Position numbers and translations under genes: made by a program. From Cellulomonas soli (GTDB taxonomy: Bacteria; Actinomycetota; Actinomycetes; Actinomycetales; Cellulomonadaceae): a DNA stretch of 64,000 nt. Positions 8,834 through 17,779 of this stretch are shown piece by piece. Location: positions 1,178,001-1,242,000 of the forward strand of contig NZ_JACBZJ010000001.1 in NCBI RefSeq assembly GCF_013409305.1. Direction: 5' to 3'. The notes beneath the pieces were generated by a model that was not told the DNA's origin, ran no database searches, and saw only the letters and a program-made list of their open reading frames with translations. Every line of letters starts with the position of its first letter. Position 1 is the first letter of the stretch.

Positions 8834-8917
8834 CGAGAACTTCGCTATTGACGGATCGGTCGATAGAGGGGTTGCCTGCTCGTGCACCCCGTACCGCCGC
8901 CCCACCCGCTCCCCCGC

Positions 8918-8951
8918 TCAGTTCCCCCCTCAGTTCCCCCTCAGTTCCCCC
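8918..8951. repeat. Three short tandem repeats in the 5' leader
   Basis: TCAGTTCCCCC(C) occurs three times, starting at 8918, 8930 and 8941, shortly before the ribosome-binding site of the solute-binding-protein gene. The C-run length differs between copies, which points to slippage. Confidence 0.8.
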
Positions 8952-8978
8952 CTCTGCTCCCTGACCTGGAGGAACCCC

Positions 8979-10592
8979 TTGACACGCATGAGCCTGCGGC
9001 TCGCAGCCGGAGCCCTCGCCGCCTCACTCACGCTCGCCGCCTGCGGCAGCTCCGACACCGCCTCGGACGACACGACCAGCACCACCGGCACCGGCGGCGC
9101 CCTCAGCGTCGCCGTCACCGACCCCGGCCAGCTCATCCCCGGACGCCAGACCGTCGCCTACGACTTCGCGATGGCCGTCTGGGCGCCCCTCACCTGGGTC
9201 GACGACGCGTCGAACCTGACGTACATCCAGGCCGAGTCGGTCGAGTCCGACGACGCCACCACGTGGACCATCACGCTCAAGGACGGCTGGACCTTCCAGG
9301 ACGGCACACCCGTGACCGCCCAGTCCTACGTCGACGCCTGGAACACCGTCGCCTACGGCCCGAACGCGTTCGAGAACAGCGGCCAGCTCGCGCACGTCGT
9401 CGGCTACGGGGACCTCAACCCCGCCGAGGGCGAACCGACGACCACCGAGATGTCCGGCCTGACCGTCGTCGACGACCTGACCTTCACCGTCCAGCTCGAC
9501 GGCGCCGACAGCCAGTTCCCCATGCAGCTCTCGCAGGCGCAGACCGCCATGTACCCCATGCCGGAGAGCGCGTACGACGACCTCGACGCCTACAACACCC
9601 ACCCCGTCGGCAACGGCGCGTTCGAGCTCACCAACGACTACGTCGAGAACGAGCCGCTCGTCCTCGACGCGTACGCCGACTACCAGGGCGAGGCCCCGAC
9701 GGTCTCCCAGATCACGTTCGTGCCCTACACGGACACCGCGACCGCCTACACGGACGTCCTCGCGGGCAACATCGACGTCTCCGACCTGCCCGCCGACAAG
9801 ATGGCGCAGGCCGAGGCCGACTTCGGTGACCACGTCTACTCGTTCGAGGCGGCCGGCATCTCCTACCTCGGCCTGCCGCTGTCCGACCCGCGGTACGCCG
9901 ACGTGCGGGTCCGGCAGGCGATCTCCATGGCCATCGACCGCGACACGATCAACGACGTGATCTACGGCGGGCTCTACACCCCCGCCACCGCGTTCACCCC
10001 CGCGATCGAGCCCGGCACCCCCGAGGGCATCTGCGGCGAGTTGTGCGAGTACGACCCCGAGGGCGCCAAGGCCCTGCTCGACGAGGCCGGCGGCTTCGCG
10101 GGCAGCATGGAGATCTACTACCCCGGCGGCGTCGGCCTCGACGACCTCTACACGGCCATCGCCAACAACCTGCGGCAGAACCTCGGGGTCGACGCTGTCG
10201 CCACCCCCAGCACCGACTGGGCCGAGTTCTACCAGACCCGGCTCGACGGCGACGCGCCCGGCCCGTTCTTCTCCCGTTGGGGCGCCCTCTACCCCAGCCA
10301 GCAGAACACCCTGCGCGCCTTCTACGTCGAGAACGGCGGCTGCGCCAACTGCATCCCCTGGTACGACCCGGAGGTCGCCTCGGCCATCTCGGCCGCCGAC
10401 GCCCAGGTCGACGGCACCGAGGCGGCGGACGCCTACGGCGCCGTGCAGGAGCTGATCCTCGCCGAGTTCGCCGCGCCGCCGCTGTTCTTCGAGACGTACA
10501 ACTTCGTCACCTCCGACCGCGTGGCCGAGCTGACGACCTCCGCGGTCGGCAACCCGGACTACGCCCACACCGTCCTCGCCGAGGACGCCTGA
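8979..10592 (+). CDS. Peptide ABC transporter substrate-binding lipoprotein (family 5)
   Basis: This is a 537-residue SBP_bac_5 protein with a lipoprotein signal (LRLAAGALAASLTLAAC, lipobox LAAC, Cys22). Family features are TWTITLKDGWTFQDGTPVTAQSY, NPVG-like THPVGNGAFEL, VRQAISMAIDRDTI and a C-terminal PLFF region. It captures peptides outside the membrane for the permeases downstream. The start is TTG 8979: GGAGGA at 8968-8973 is 5 nt before it, whereas the in-frame ATG at 8988 would be 14 nt away. It is the first gene of a seven-gene operon. Ligand specificity (di-, oligo- or modified peptide) cannot be read. Confidence 0.92.
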   Translation: MTRMSLRLAAGALAASLTLAACGSSDTASDDTTSTTGTGGALSVAVTDPGQLIPGRQTVAYDFAMAVWAPLTWVDDASNLTYIQAESVESDDATTWTITLKDGWTFQDGTPVTAQSYVDAWNTVAYGPNAFENSGQLAHVVGYGDLNPAEGEPTTTEMSGLTVVDDLTFTVQLDGADSQFPMQLSQAQTAMYPMPESAYDDLDAYNTHPVGNGAFELTNDYVENEPLVLDAYADYQGEAPTVSQITFVPYTDTATAYTDVLAGNIDVSDLPADKMAQAEADFGDHVYSFEAAGISYLGLPLSDPRYADVRVRQAISMAIDRDTINDVIYGGLYTPATAFTPAIEPGTPEGICGELCEYDPEGAKALLDEAGGFAGSMEIYYPGGVGLDDLYTAIANNLRQNLGVDAVATPSTDWAEFYQTRLDGDAPGPFFSRWGALYPSQQNTLRAFYVENGGCANCIPWYDPEVASAISAADAQVDGTEAADAYGAVQELILAEFAAPPLFFETYNFVTSDRVAELTTSAVGNPDYAHTVLAEDA

Positions 10593-10597
10593 CACCG

Positions 10598-11989
10598 ATG
10601 AGCACCGACACGACCCCGGTGGGTTCGCTCGAGGACATCCTCGCGCGGACCCACCGGGTCCCCCCGATGCACGACTTCCCGACGGTCGACGCGCTGCTCG
10701 CCTGGTTCGACGACCTCGCGGCCGACCACCCCGACCTGGTCTCCACCCGCCGGATCGGCACCTCGCGCCTCGGCGAGCCGATCCCGATGGTCACCGTCGG
10801 GCACGGCCCGCGCCGGCACCTGCTGTTCGCCGGCGTGCACCCCAACGAGCCGATCGGCTTCCGCACGCTGCAGCACCTCGCCGAGCAGCTGTGCACCGAC
10901 CCCGCGCTGCGCGACGCGTACGACGCGACCTGGTACCTGGTCCCCTGCATCGACCCCGACGGCACGCGGCTCAACGAGGGCTGGTTCGCCGACCCGACGC
11001 GTCGCACCACGTACAGCCGGCGGTTCTACCGGCCCGCGCCGGACGAGCAGGTCGAGTGGACGTTCCCGTTCTCCTACAAGGACGCGTGGTTCGACCAGGT
11101 GCTGCCCGAGACGCTCGCGCTCATGCGGGTCATCGACGACGTGCAGCCGCACCTCATGGTGTCGCTGCACAACGCCGAGCTCGGCGGCGTCTACTACTAC
11201 CTGTCCGAGGAGGTCCCCGGGCTGGTCCGGGCCCTGCACGCGATCCCCGCCGAGCTCGGGCTGCCCCTCGAGACGGGCGAGCCCGAGTCCCCGGCGCTGC
11301 GCGCGATGGCCCCGGCCGTCTACCACGCGATCTCGATGGCCGAGGAGTACGCGTACCTCGAGGAGCTCGGCATCGACCCGGGTCCCGCCAGCTGCGGGGA
11401 CTCCTCCGGCTCCTACGCGGCCCGGTACGGCACGGTGTCCCTGGTCGCCGAGCTGCCCTACTGGTCGCACCCGCTCAGCGACGACGACACCCCGACGGCG
11501 ACCTCCTACCGGGACGTCGTGCTCTCGAAGGCCGACGGCCTGGCCGACGCCGGCGGGCTGCTCGCCGCGATCCTCGACGAGGCCGCCCCCGACCTGGGCA
11601 TCCGGTCGCCGTTCCTGCGGGCCAGCGAGGCCTTCGTGCCGATGCTCACCCGGATGGCCGAGCAGGAGCGCGTCCGCGCCGCCCTGCCGGAGTGCTCCCG
11701 GCCGGCCACCGCCGCCGAGGTGTTCAGCAACGACGACCTCGTGCGCTGCTTCCGGCTGCGGTACGGCGGCATGCTCCTGCGTGCCCTCGACGCCGAGGTC
11801 GTGGCCGGCACCGCCACCGCACGCGTGCACCGCCTGCACGAGCGCATGGCGGACCTCTACGCACGCTGGACCGCCGAGGCCGACGCGGTCGAGGGGCTCG
11901 AGGTGATCGACGTGGCCCGGCTCGTGGGCGTGCAGCTCGGGGCGACCCTCGCCGCCGCCCAGGCGCTCGCCGCCCGGGACGCCCGATGA
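10598..11989 (+). CDS. M14-family zinc carboxypeptidase, cytosolic
   Basis: This is a 463-residue metallopeptidase of clan MC. The zinc motif is HPNEP (His and Glu) in LLFAGVHPNEPIGF, the third ligand is His in LMVSLHNAELGG, and SLVAELPYW offers the catalytic Glu. M14 enzymes release C-terminal residues or cleave gamma-D-Glu peptide bonds. The start is ATG 10598, five nt after the SBP stop; it has no signal peptide, so it should act in the cytosol. It overlaps the first permease by ATGA. Placement between binding protein and permease suggests it trims imported peptides (inference). Confidence 0.85.
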   Translation: MSTDTTPVGSLEDILARTHRVPPMHDFPTVDALLAWFDDLAADHPDLVSTRRIGTSRLGEPIPMVTVGHGPRRHLLFAGVHPNEPIGFRTLQHLAEQLCTDPALRDAYDATWYLVPCIDPDGTRLNEGWFADPTRRTTYSRRFYRPAPDEQVEWTFPFSYKDAWFDQVLPETLALMRVIDDVQPHLMVSLHNAELGGVYYYLSEEVPGLVRALHAIPAELGLPLETGEPESPALRAMAPAVYHAISMAEEYAYLEELGIDPGPASCGDSSGSYAARYGTVSLVAELPYWSHPLSDDDTPTATSYRDVVLSKADGLADAGGLLAAILDEAAPDLGIRSPFLRASEAFVPMLTRMAEQERVRAALPECSRPATAAEVFSNDDLVRCFRLRYGGMLLRALDAEVVAGTATARVHRLHERMADLYARWTAEADAVEGLEVIDVARLVGVQLGATLAAAQALAARDAR

Positions 11990-12918
11990 CGGCCGCCCGG
12001 CTCGTCGCCCGACGCGTCGGCGAGCTGCTGCTCGTCTTCGTCGGGGTCTCGTTCGTCATCTACGCGATGGTGTTCGCCCTGCCCGGCGACCCGATCGCGG
12101 CCCTCGGCGGCGACCGGCCGCTGCCCGCGAACGTCGTCGCGCAGCTGCGGTCGCAGTTCCACCTCGACGAGCCGCTGTGGCAGCAGTACCTGCACTACCT
12201 GGGCGGGCTGCTGCAGGGCGACCTGGGCACGAACTTCTCCGGCCAGTCCGTGGCCGACAAGCTCGCCTCGCGGTGGCCCGTCACGGTGACGCTCGCGCTG
12301 ACCGCCTGGGCGATGGAGGTGGTCGTCGGCGTCGCGCTCGGCCTGTACGCCGGGCTGCGGCGCGGCCGGACCGGCGACAAGGCCGTGCTCGCGGGCACCA
12401 TCCTGGCCACGTCCGTACCCGTGTTCGTGCTCGCCGTGTCCGCCCAGCTGCTCTTCGGCGTGCGGCTCGGCTGGTTCCCCGTCGCGGGGACCGCCGACGG
12501 CTGGCCGACGTCCTACCTCGTGCCCGCGGCCTGCGTCGCGATCTTCGGCCTGGCCTCCGTCGCCCGGCTCATGCGCGGGTCCGTCGTCGACACGATGCAC
12601 TCCGACTTCGTGCGGACGCTGCGCGCCAAGGGCCTGCGCGGACGGCAGGTCGTCGGCGTGCACGTGCTGCGCAACTCGGCGATCCCCGTGCTCACGTTCC
12701 TGGCCGTCGACCTGGGCTACCTGCTCGGCGGGACGGTCGTCATCGAGGGCGTGTTCAACCTGCCCGGCGTCGGCCAGCTGCTGTTCCAGGCGATCCGCGC
12801 CCACGAGGGGCCGACCGTCGTCGGCGTCTCGACCGCCCTGATCATCGTGTTCCTGCTGACGAACATGCTCGTCGACCTGCTGCACGCCGTGCTCGACCCG
12901 AGGATCCGCCATGAGTGA
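11986..12918 (+). CDS. Peptide ABC transporter permease, DppB-type
   Basis: This is a 310-residue integral membrane protein with the DppB layout: N-terminal VARRVGELLLVFVGVSFVIYAMVFALPGD, a periplasmic loop with LDEPLWQQYLHYLGGLLQGDLGTN, and the EAA motif region DFVRTLRAKGLRGRQVVGVHVLRN. It forms the transmembrane channel with the next gene product. Start ATG 11986 overlaps the peptidase stop by 4 bases and its 3' end overlaps the next permease by 8 bases, a tight translational coupling. Confidence 0.93.
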   Translation: MTAARLVARRVGELLLVFVGVSFVIYAMVFALPGDPIAALGGDRPLPANVVAQLRSQFHLDEPLWQQYLHYLGGLLQGDLGTNFSGQSVADKLASRWPVTVTLALTAWAMEVVVGVALGLYAGLRRGRTGDKAVLAGTILATSVPVFVLAVSAQLLFGVRLGWFPVAGTADGWPTSYLVPAACVAIFGLASVARLMRGSVVDTMHSDFVRTLRAKGLRGRQVVGVHVLRNSAIPVLTFLAVDLGYLLGGTVVIEGVFNLPGVGQLLFQAIRAHEGPTVVGVSTALIIVFLLTNMLVDLLHAVLDPRIRHE

Positions 12919-13870
12919 GTCCGTCGCCACCGTCAGCCCCACGACACCCGCGGCACCGTCCGCGCCTCCGGCGGCGCACGAGGGCCCGACCTCGGCCGCG
13001 CTGCAGGAGCACGTCGACCAGGTGGCCCCGCGCGGCGTGTGGCGCACGCTGCGCCGCCGACCCCTGTTCTGGGCGTGCGCCGTCACGCTGTCCGCGCTCG
13101 TCGCGCTCGCGCTCGTGCCGTCCTGGTTCGCCGGCTGGTTCGGGCAGCCCGACCCGCGGGTGTGCGTGCTCGGCGACAGCGCGCAGGCGCCCAGCGCCAC
13201 GCACGTCTTCGGCACCGACCTGCAGGGCTGCGACGTCTACGCGAACGTCGTGTTCGGCACCCGCAACTCCCTCAGCGTCGGCCTGCTGTGCACCGCCGCC
13301 TCGCTCGTCGTCGCGCTCGTGCTGGGCACGCTCGCCGGCCACTACGGCGGCTGGCTCGACCGGCTCGTCTCGCGGCTGACGGACGTGTTCCTCGGCTTCC
13401 CGTTCCTGCTCGGGGCCGTCGTCGTGCTCACCAGCGTCGGCTCGCGCTCGCCCGTCACCGTGGCCCTCGTGCTCGCGCTGTTCTCCTGGCCGACCATGGC
13501 CCGGCTCGTGCGCAGCTCGGTGCGCTCCGTGCGCACCGCCGACCACGTCGAGGCGGCCCGCGCCATGGGGTTCACCGACCTACGGATCCTCACCCGGTAC
13601 GTGCTGCCCAACGCGATCGGGCCCGTGCTGGCCGTCTCGACGATCATGGTCGGCTCCGTGATCGTCGCCGAGTCGACGCTGACGTTCCTCGGGCTCGGGC
13701 TGCGGGCGCCGTCGATCTCGTGGGGCCTGCAGCTGGCGAGCGCGCAGTCGCACTTCCAGACCGCGCCGCACATGCTGCTGTTCCCCAGCCTCTTCCTCAC
13801 GATCACCGTCCTGGCGATGATCACTCTCGGCGACATCCTGCGCGACACGCTCGACCCGCAGAGCCGCTGA
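12911..13870 (+). CDS. Peptide ABC transporter permease, DppC-type
   Basis: This is a 319-residue permease with a long soluble Ala/Pro-rich N-terminus (about 45 residues), then HVFGTDLQGCDVYANVVFGTRNSL, typical of DppC, and the EAA loop HVEAARAMGFTDLRILTRYVLPN. It pairs with the DppB-type protein. After its stop there is a 72-nt gap containing a (CCAGA) repeat before the next gene of the operon. Confidence 0.93.
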   Translation: MSESVATVSPTTPAAPSAPPAAHEGPTSAALQEHVDQVAPRGVWRTLRRRPLFWACAVTLSALVALALVPSWFAGWFGQPDPRVCVLGDSAQAPSATHVFGTDLQGCDVYANVVFGTRNSLSVGLLCTAASLVVALVLGTLAGHYGGWLDRLVSRLTDVFLGFPFLLGAVVVLTSVGSRSPVTVALVLALFSWPTMARLVRSSVRSVRTADHVEAARAMGFTDLRILTRYVLPNAIGPVLAVSTIMVGSVIVAESTLTFLGLGLRAPSISWGLQLASAQSHFQTAPHMLLFPSLFLTITVLAMITLGDILRDTLDPQSR

Positions 13871-13892
13871 CCCGATCGACCGCCGCACCGCG

Positions 13893-13925
13893 CCAGACCA
13901 GACCAGACCAGACCAGACCAGACCA
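13893..13925. repeat. (CCAGA)6 pentanucleotide repeat in an intra-operon gap
   Basis: Six perfect CCAGA units plus a partial seventh lie 17 nt before the start codon of the hydrolase gene at 13943 and about 20 nt after the permease stop. Five-base units in this place would change the spacing between the genes and the leader of the hydrolase gene each time one slips. Confidence 0.93.
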
Positions 13926-13942
13926 CGATGGAGACACCCCGC

Positions 13943-15421
13943 ATGAGCACCACCACCGACACGATCCGCGCCGCCGCCGGCTACCTCGCGAGCTGGGTCG
14001 AGGCCCAGGCCGCGCACCAGCGGGTCCCCGGCGTGCAGGTGGCGATCCGCTCGGAGGGCGAGCTCGTGCTGGACCTGGCCGTCGGCGTCGCCGACGTCAC
14101 CACCGGCGAACCGCTGCGCACCGACCACCTGTTCCGCATCGCGTCGCACTCCAAGACGTTCACCGCGACCGCGATCCTGCAGCTCGTCGAGCAGGGCCGG
14201 CTGCGGCTCGACGACCCGGTCGGCTCGTACGTGCCCGAGCTGGCGGACGGCGGCTCCCCGGTCGCGGCCGTGACCGTCCGCGAGCTGCTCGGGCACCAGG
14301 GCGGTGTCATCCGCGACGGCGACCAGGCGGACTTCTGGCAGCTCGAGTACCCGTTCCCGGACCGCGCCACGCTGCTCGCCGACGTCCTCGCGCACGGTCA
14401 CGTGCACGAACGCAACGAGCACTTCAAGTACTCCAACGTCGGCTACTCCCTGCTCGGGCTCGTCATCGAGGCCGTCACCGGCACCACCTTCGCCGAGCAC
14501 CTGCACACGGCGGTCGTGGCCCCGCTGGGGGTCACGCACACGGGCGCCGAGCTCGACCCGGCGCGTGCCGGCGAGTACGCCGCCGGGCACACCGGCCTGC
14601 TCCTCGGGGCCGTCGACCGCGAGACGATCGAGCACGTCGACACCCGCGCGATGGCCGCCGCCACCGGGTTCTACTCGACCGCCGCCGACCTGACCGTCTA
14701 CGGGAGCGCGCACTGCCTCGGCGACACCCGCCTGCTCAGCGACGACTCCAAGCGGATCATGCAGCGGCTCGAGTCGGTGGTCAGCCAGGACGACGGCACC
14801 GAGATCGGCCGGTACGGCGTCGGCATCGAGCTGAAGACCGTCGGCAAGCGCGCCCTCGTGGGCCACTCCGGCGGATACCCGGGGCACATCACGCGCACCT
14901 ACATCGACCCGAAGGCGAAGCTCGTCGTCTCGGTGCTGACCAACGCCGTCGACGGGCCCGCCGACCAGATCGCCGTCGGCCTGCTCGCGCTCGTCGACCT
15001 CGCGCTCAACCCGCCGAAGGCCACGGACACGACCTCGGACACGGCCACCGCCGACGGCGACGCCGAGACGCCCGCTGCCGAGGCCACGACGGCCGACCCT
15101 GCCCGCTTCACCGGCCGGTTCGCGGGCCTCATGGGCCTCATGGACCTCACCGTGCTCGGCGGTCGCCCCGTGATCGTGCACCCCACGTACCCCGACCCGA
15201 AGGCCGCGCACGACGAGCTCGAGGTGCTCGACGACGACCGTCTCCTGCTGCGCGCCGAGGCGAGCTTCGGACCGGCTGGCGAGGTCGTGCACCTCACGCG
15301 CGCCGAGGACGGCACGATCACCTCGGTGCGCGTCGGCGGCATGACGTCCTGGCCGCTCGCGGACTTCCTCGCCCGACGCTCCTCGATGACCCGGGTGGCC
15401 GCTCCTAAGGTGAGCGCGTGA
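13943..15421 (+). CDS. Beta-lactamase-fold serine hydrolase, cytosolic
   Basis: This is a 492-residue protein of the beta-lactamase/PBP4*/D-aminopeptidase superfamily. Active-site motifs are SHSK (Ser68, Lys71), YSN (163-165) and HSG in ALVGHSGGYPG. The last 120 residues form a separate small domain after an Ala/Thr-rich linker. It has no signal peptide, unlike true beta-lactamases, so a peptidase, amidase or esterase acting on imported material is likely (inference). Start ATG 13943 has GGAGA 8 nt upstream; the in-frame ATG 13928 lacks a ribosome site. Its stop overlaps the next gene (GTGA). Confidence 0.85.
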   Translation: MSTTTDTIRAAAGYLASWVEAQAAHQRVPGVQVAIRSEGELVLDLAVGVADVTTGEPLRTDHLFRIASHSKTFTATAILQLVEQGRLRLDDPVGSYVPELADGGSPVAAVTVRELLGHQGGVIRDGDQADFWQLEYPFPDRATLLADVLAHGHVHERNEHFKYSNVGYSLLGLVIEAVTGTTFAEHLHTAVVAPLGVTHTGAELDPARAGEYAAGHTGLLLGAVDRETIEHVDTRAMAAATGFYSTAADLTVYGSAHCLGDTRLLSDDSKRIMQRLESVVSQDDGTEIGRYGVGIELKTVGKRALVGHSGGYPGHITRTYIDPKAKLVVSVLTNAVDGPADQIAVGLLALVDLALNPPKATDTTSDTATADGDAETPAAEATTADPARFTGRFAGLMGLMDLTVLGGRPVIVHPTYPDPKAAHDELEVLDDDRLLLRAEASFGPAGEVVHLTRAEDGTITSVRVGGMTSWPLADFLARRSSMTRVAAPKVSA

Positions 15422-16071
15422 CCGAACCGCACGCCGCCGTGCCCCCTGCCGCACCCGCAGCGCCTCAAGCGCCCACCGACGTCCGGCCGCTCGTGCCGGA
15501 CCGGCTCGACGAGGCCTCGGTGCGCTTCGTCGAGGAGTTCGCCCTGGTCTGGGAGTCGGCCAACGGGCCCCGGATGGAGGGACGCGTCGTCGGGCTGCTC
15601 ATGCTCGTCGACGCGCCCTACCTGTCGAGCTCGCAGCTGGCCGGGCTGCTGCACGCCAGCGCGGGGGCGATCTCGACGGCCTGCCGCAAGCTCGTCGAGG
15701 TCGGCTTCGTCAAGCGGCACGTCATCCCGGGCGACCGCAACCACTACTTCCGGGTCGAGGACGACATCTGGGGCAGCTTCCTCGCCGGTGAGCGCTCCTA
15801 CCTGGTGCGGCTGTCCGAGGCGATCGCCGTGGGCTTCTCCGCGATCGGGGAGGACGACGACGGCCCCCGTCGCCGCCTGACCAACGCCCGCAACTACATG
15901 GCCTGGCTCGCCGGCTACCACCGCAAGATGCTCGCCGACTGGCAGGCGTACCGCGACGCCGTGGCCGCCGACCCGAGCCTGGCCCCGCAGGGCCCGCTGC
16001 ACGCCGAGCCCTACTCCGACGCGTACCCCGCGACACCTCCCGACCAGCACGCCAGCACCCCGGAGACCTGA
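15418..16071 (+). CDS. GbsR/MarR-type transcriptional regulator
   Basis: This is a 217-residue protein with a winged helix: RVVGLLMLVDAPYLSSSQLAGLLHASAGAISTACRKLVEVGFVKRHVIPG followed by a helical dimerisation region (RLTNARNYMAWLAGYHRKML) and a disordered acidic-proline tail. This matches the GbsR branch of the MarR superfamily. Start GTG 15418 overlaps the hydrolase stop, with AAGGTGAG as ribosome site. Sitting inside the transport operon, it probably controls it, responding to an imported or processed ligand (inference). Confidence 0.82.
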   Translation: MTEPHAAVPPAAPAAPQAPTDVRPLVPDRLDEASVRFVEEFALVWESANGPRMEGRVVGLLMLVDAPYLSSSQLAGLLHASAGAISTACRKLVEVGFVKRHVIPGDRNHYFRVEDDIWGSFLAGERSYLVRLSEAIAVGFSAIGEDDDGPRRRLTNARNYMAWLAGYHRKMLADWQAYRDAVAADPSLAPQGPLHAEPYSDAYPATPPDQHASTPET

Positions 16072-16079
16072 GGAGCACC

Positions 16080-17768
16080 GTGACCACCGCTGCCACCGAG
16101 ACCGACGTCCGCCCGTCCCGCCCCGTGCTGCCTGTGCTCTCGGTGCGCGACCTGTCGGTGACGTTCCGCGTCGACGGCGGCCACGCGCCCGACGTGCACG
16201 CCGTCCGCGGCCTGTCCTACGAGCTGCACGCCGGCGAGGTGCTCGCGGTCGTCGGGGAGTCCGGCTCGGGCAAGTCGGTCAGCTCGATGGCCCTGCTCGG
16301 CCTGCTGCCGCGCACCGCGACCGTCACCGGCTCGGCCGTGCTCGGCGACGTCGACCTGCTGGCCCCGGGCACCGACCTCACGGCCGTGCGCGGACGTCGG
16401 GTGTCGATGATCTTCCAGGACCCCATCGGTGCGCTCGACCCGGTCTTCACGATCGGCTACCAGCTGCGCGAGATGCTGCACCGGCACCGGCCCGAGCTGT
16501 CCCGCCGCCAGCGGCAGGAGCGGGCCGAGGAGCTCCTGGCGCTCGTCGACCTGCCCGACCCGGCCGAACGGCTGCGCTTCTACCCGCACCAGCTCTCCGG
16601 CGGTCAGTGCCAGCGCGTGATGATCGCCATGGCCCTCGCGTGCGACCCGGAGGTGCTCGTCGCGGACGAGCCGACGACCGCGCTCGACGTCACCGTGCAG
16701 CAGGAGGTGCTCGACGTGCTGCGTCGCCTGCGCGCCCGCACCTCGGCCGCGATCGTGCTCATCACGCACGACATGGGCGTCGTCGCGGACCTGGCCGACC
16801 GGGTCGTCGTCATGCGCGACGGCCAGGCAGTGGAGCAGGCGGACGCCGCCGAGCTGTTCGCCCGACCGCAGGCGGCCTACACGCGCACGCTCCTCGACGC
16901 GGTGCCGCGGATCGGCGCCGGCGAGCGCGAGACGACCGTCGACGAGCGGGACCGCCCGGTGCTGTCCGTCGAGGACCTCGTCGTGGAGTTCCGCAGCGGA
17001 CGCGGTCGGACGGTGCGCGCCGTCGACGGCGTCACGCTGCACGTGCAGCCCGGCGAGATGCTCGGCCTGGTCGGCGAGTCCGGCTCGGGCAAGTCGACGC
17101 TCGGCCGCTGCGCGCTCGGGCTGACCCCGCTGACCTCCGGCACGGTCGACGTCGTCGGCGTGCGGCTCGGGCAGAGCTCGCCGTCGACCGCGCGCCGCGC
17201 CCGCAGCCGCATCGGTGTCGTCTTCCAGAACCCCGGCGGCTCGATGAACCCCCGGTACACGATCGGCCGGTCCATCGGCGAGCCGCTGCGCGTGCACGCC
17301 GGGATGCGCGGCGCCGCGCTCGACCGCCGGGTCGCCGAGCTGCTGGACAGCGTCGAGCTGCCCGCCGCCTGGGCGTCCCGCTACCCGCACGAGCTGTCCG
17401 GCGGGCAGCGCCAGCGCGTGTCGATCGCCCGCGCGATCTCGCTCGGCCCCGAGCTGCTCATCGCCGACGAGCCGACCTCCGCGCTCGACGTGTCCGTGCA
17501 GGCCACCGTGCTCGAGCTGTTCCGCGAGGTGCAGCAACGCCTGCGGTTCGCCTGCCTGTTCATCAGCCACGACCTCGCGGTCGTCGACGAGCTGGCCGAC
17601 CGGGTCGCCGTCATGCACCGCGGCAAGGTCGTCGAGGCGGGTGAGCGCCGCCAGGTGCTGCAAGACCCGCAGCACGCCTACACGCGCACCCTGCTCGACG
17701 CGGCACTCGTCCCCGACCCCGTCGAGCAGGGCCTGCGCCGCGAACGCCGGCTCGCGCGCGCGTCCTGA
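16080..17768 (+). CDS. Fused double ATPase of the peptide ABC transporter (DppD-DppF type)
   Basis: This is a 562-residue protein with two complete ABC ATPase domains. Domain 1: Walker A GESGSGKS, Q-loop FQDPIGALDP, signature LSGGQ, Walker B EVLVADEPTTALD. Domain 2: GESGSGKS, FQNPGGSMNP, LSGGQRQR, ELLIADEPTSALD. Both have the oligopeptide-transporter C-terminal region (YTRTLLDAVP, YTRTLLDAAL). It powers import with the two permeases. Start GTG 16080 has AGGAG overlapping the previous stop codon. All transporter parts are thus in one operon. Confidence 0.94.
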   Translation: MTTAATETDVRPSRPVLPVLSVRDLSVTFRVDGGHAPDVHAVRGLSYELHAGEVLAVVGESGSGKSVSSMALLGLLPRTATVTGSAVLGDVDLLAPGTDLTAVRGRRVSMIFQDPIGALDPVFTIGYQLREMLHRHRPELSRRQRQERAEELLALVDLPDPAERLRFYPHQLSGGQCQRVMIAMALACDPEVLVADEPTTALDVTVQQEVLDVLRRLRARTSAAIVLITHDMGVVADLADRVVVMRDGQAVEQADAAELFARPQAAYTRTLLDAVPRIGAGERETTVDERDRPVLSVEDLVVEFRSGRGRTVRAVDGVTLHVQPGEMLGLVGESGSGKSTLGRCALGLTPLTSGTVDVVGVRLGQSSPSTARRARSRIGVVFQNPGGSMNPRYTIGRSIGEPLRVHAGMRGAALDRRVAELLDSVELPAAWASRYPHELSGGQRQRVSIARAISLGPELLIADEPTSALDVSVQATVLELFREVQQRLRFACLFISHDLAVVDELADRVAVMHRGKVVEAGERRQVLQDPQHAYTRTLLDAALVPDPVEQGLRRERRLARAS

Positions 17769-17779
17769 CCGGACGCCCC

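Larger units (their letters stand above)
8664..8978. other. 315-bp gene-free leader/promoter region of the peptide operon
   Basis: There is no credible ORF here. It separates the paiB-like gene (minus) from the solute-binding-protein gene (plus), so it holds two divergent promoters. It contains repeated GTCTCAGC and AGTTCAG words (8675-8725), an AT-rich core (8806-8850) with an imperfect inverted repeat and twin AACTTCG words (8829, 8838), and three tandem TCAGTTCCCCC units (8918-8951). A TTGACG at 8848 has no matching -10 at standard spacing, so I cannot place the promoter. Confidence 0.6.

Noticed and set aside
8848..8876. TTGACG as a -35 box for the peptide operon
   Set aside because: The expected -10 place (about 8871) reads GTTGCC; no acceptable partner at 16-19 bp.
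8918..8951. Short tandem repeats that might look like a CRISPR remnant
   Set aside because: Units of 11-12 nt with no spacers and no cas genes; simple slippage repeats.
10043..11989. The peptidase gene extended to 648 residues from 10043
   Set aside because: The extra part overlaps the solute-binding-protein gene out of frame; ATG 10598 starts the conserved protein.
13871..13942. Transposon end or attachment site at the (CCAGA) tract
   Set aside because: No inverted ends, target duplications or recombinase gene; a simple sequence repeat explains it.
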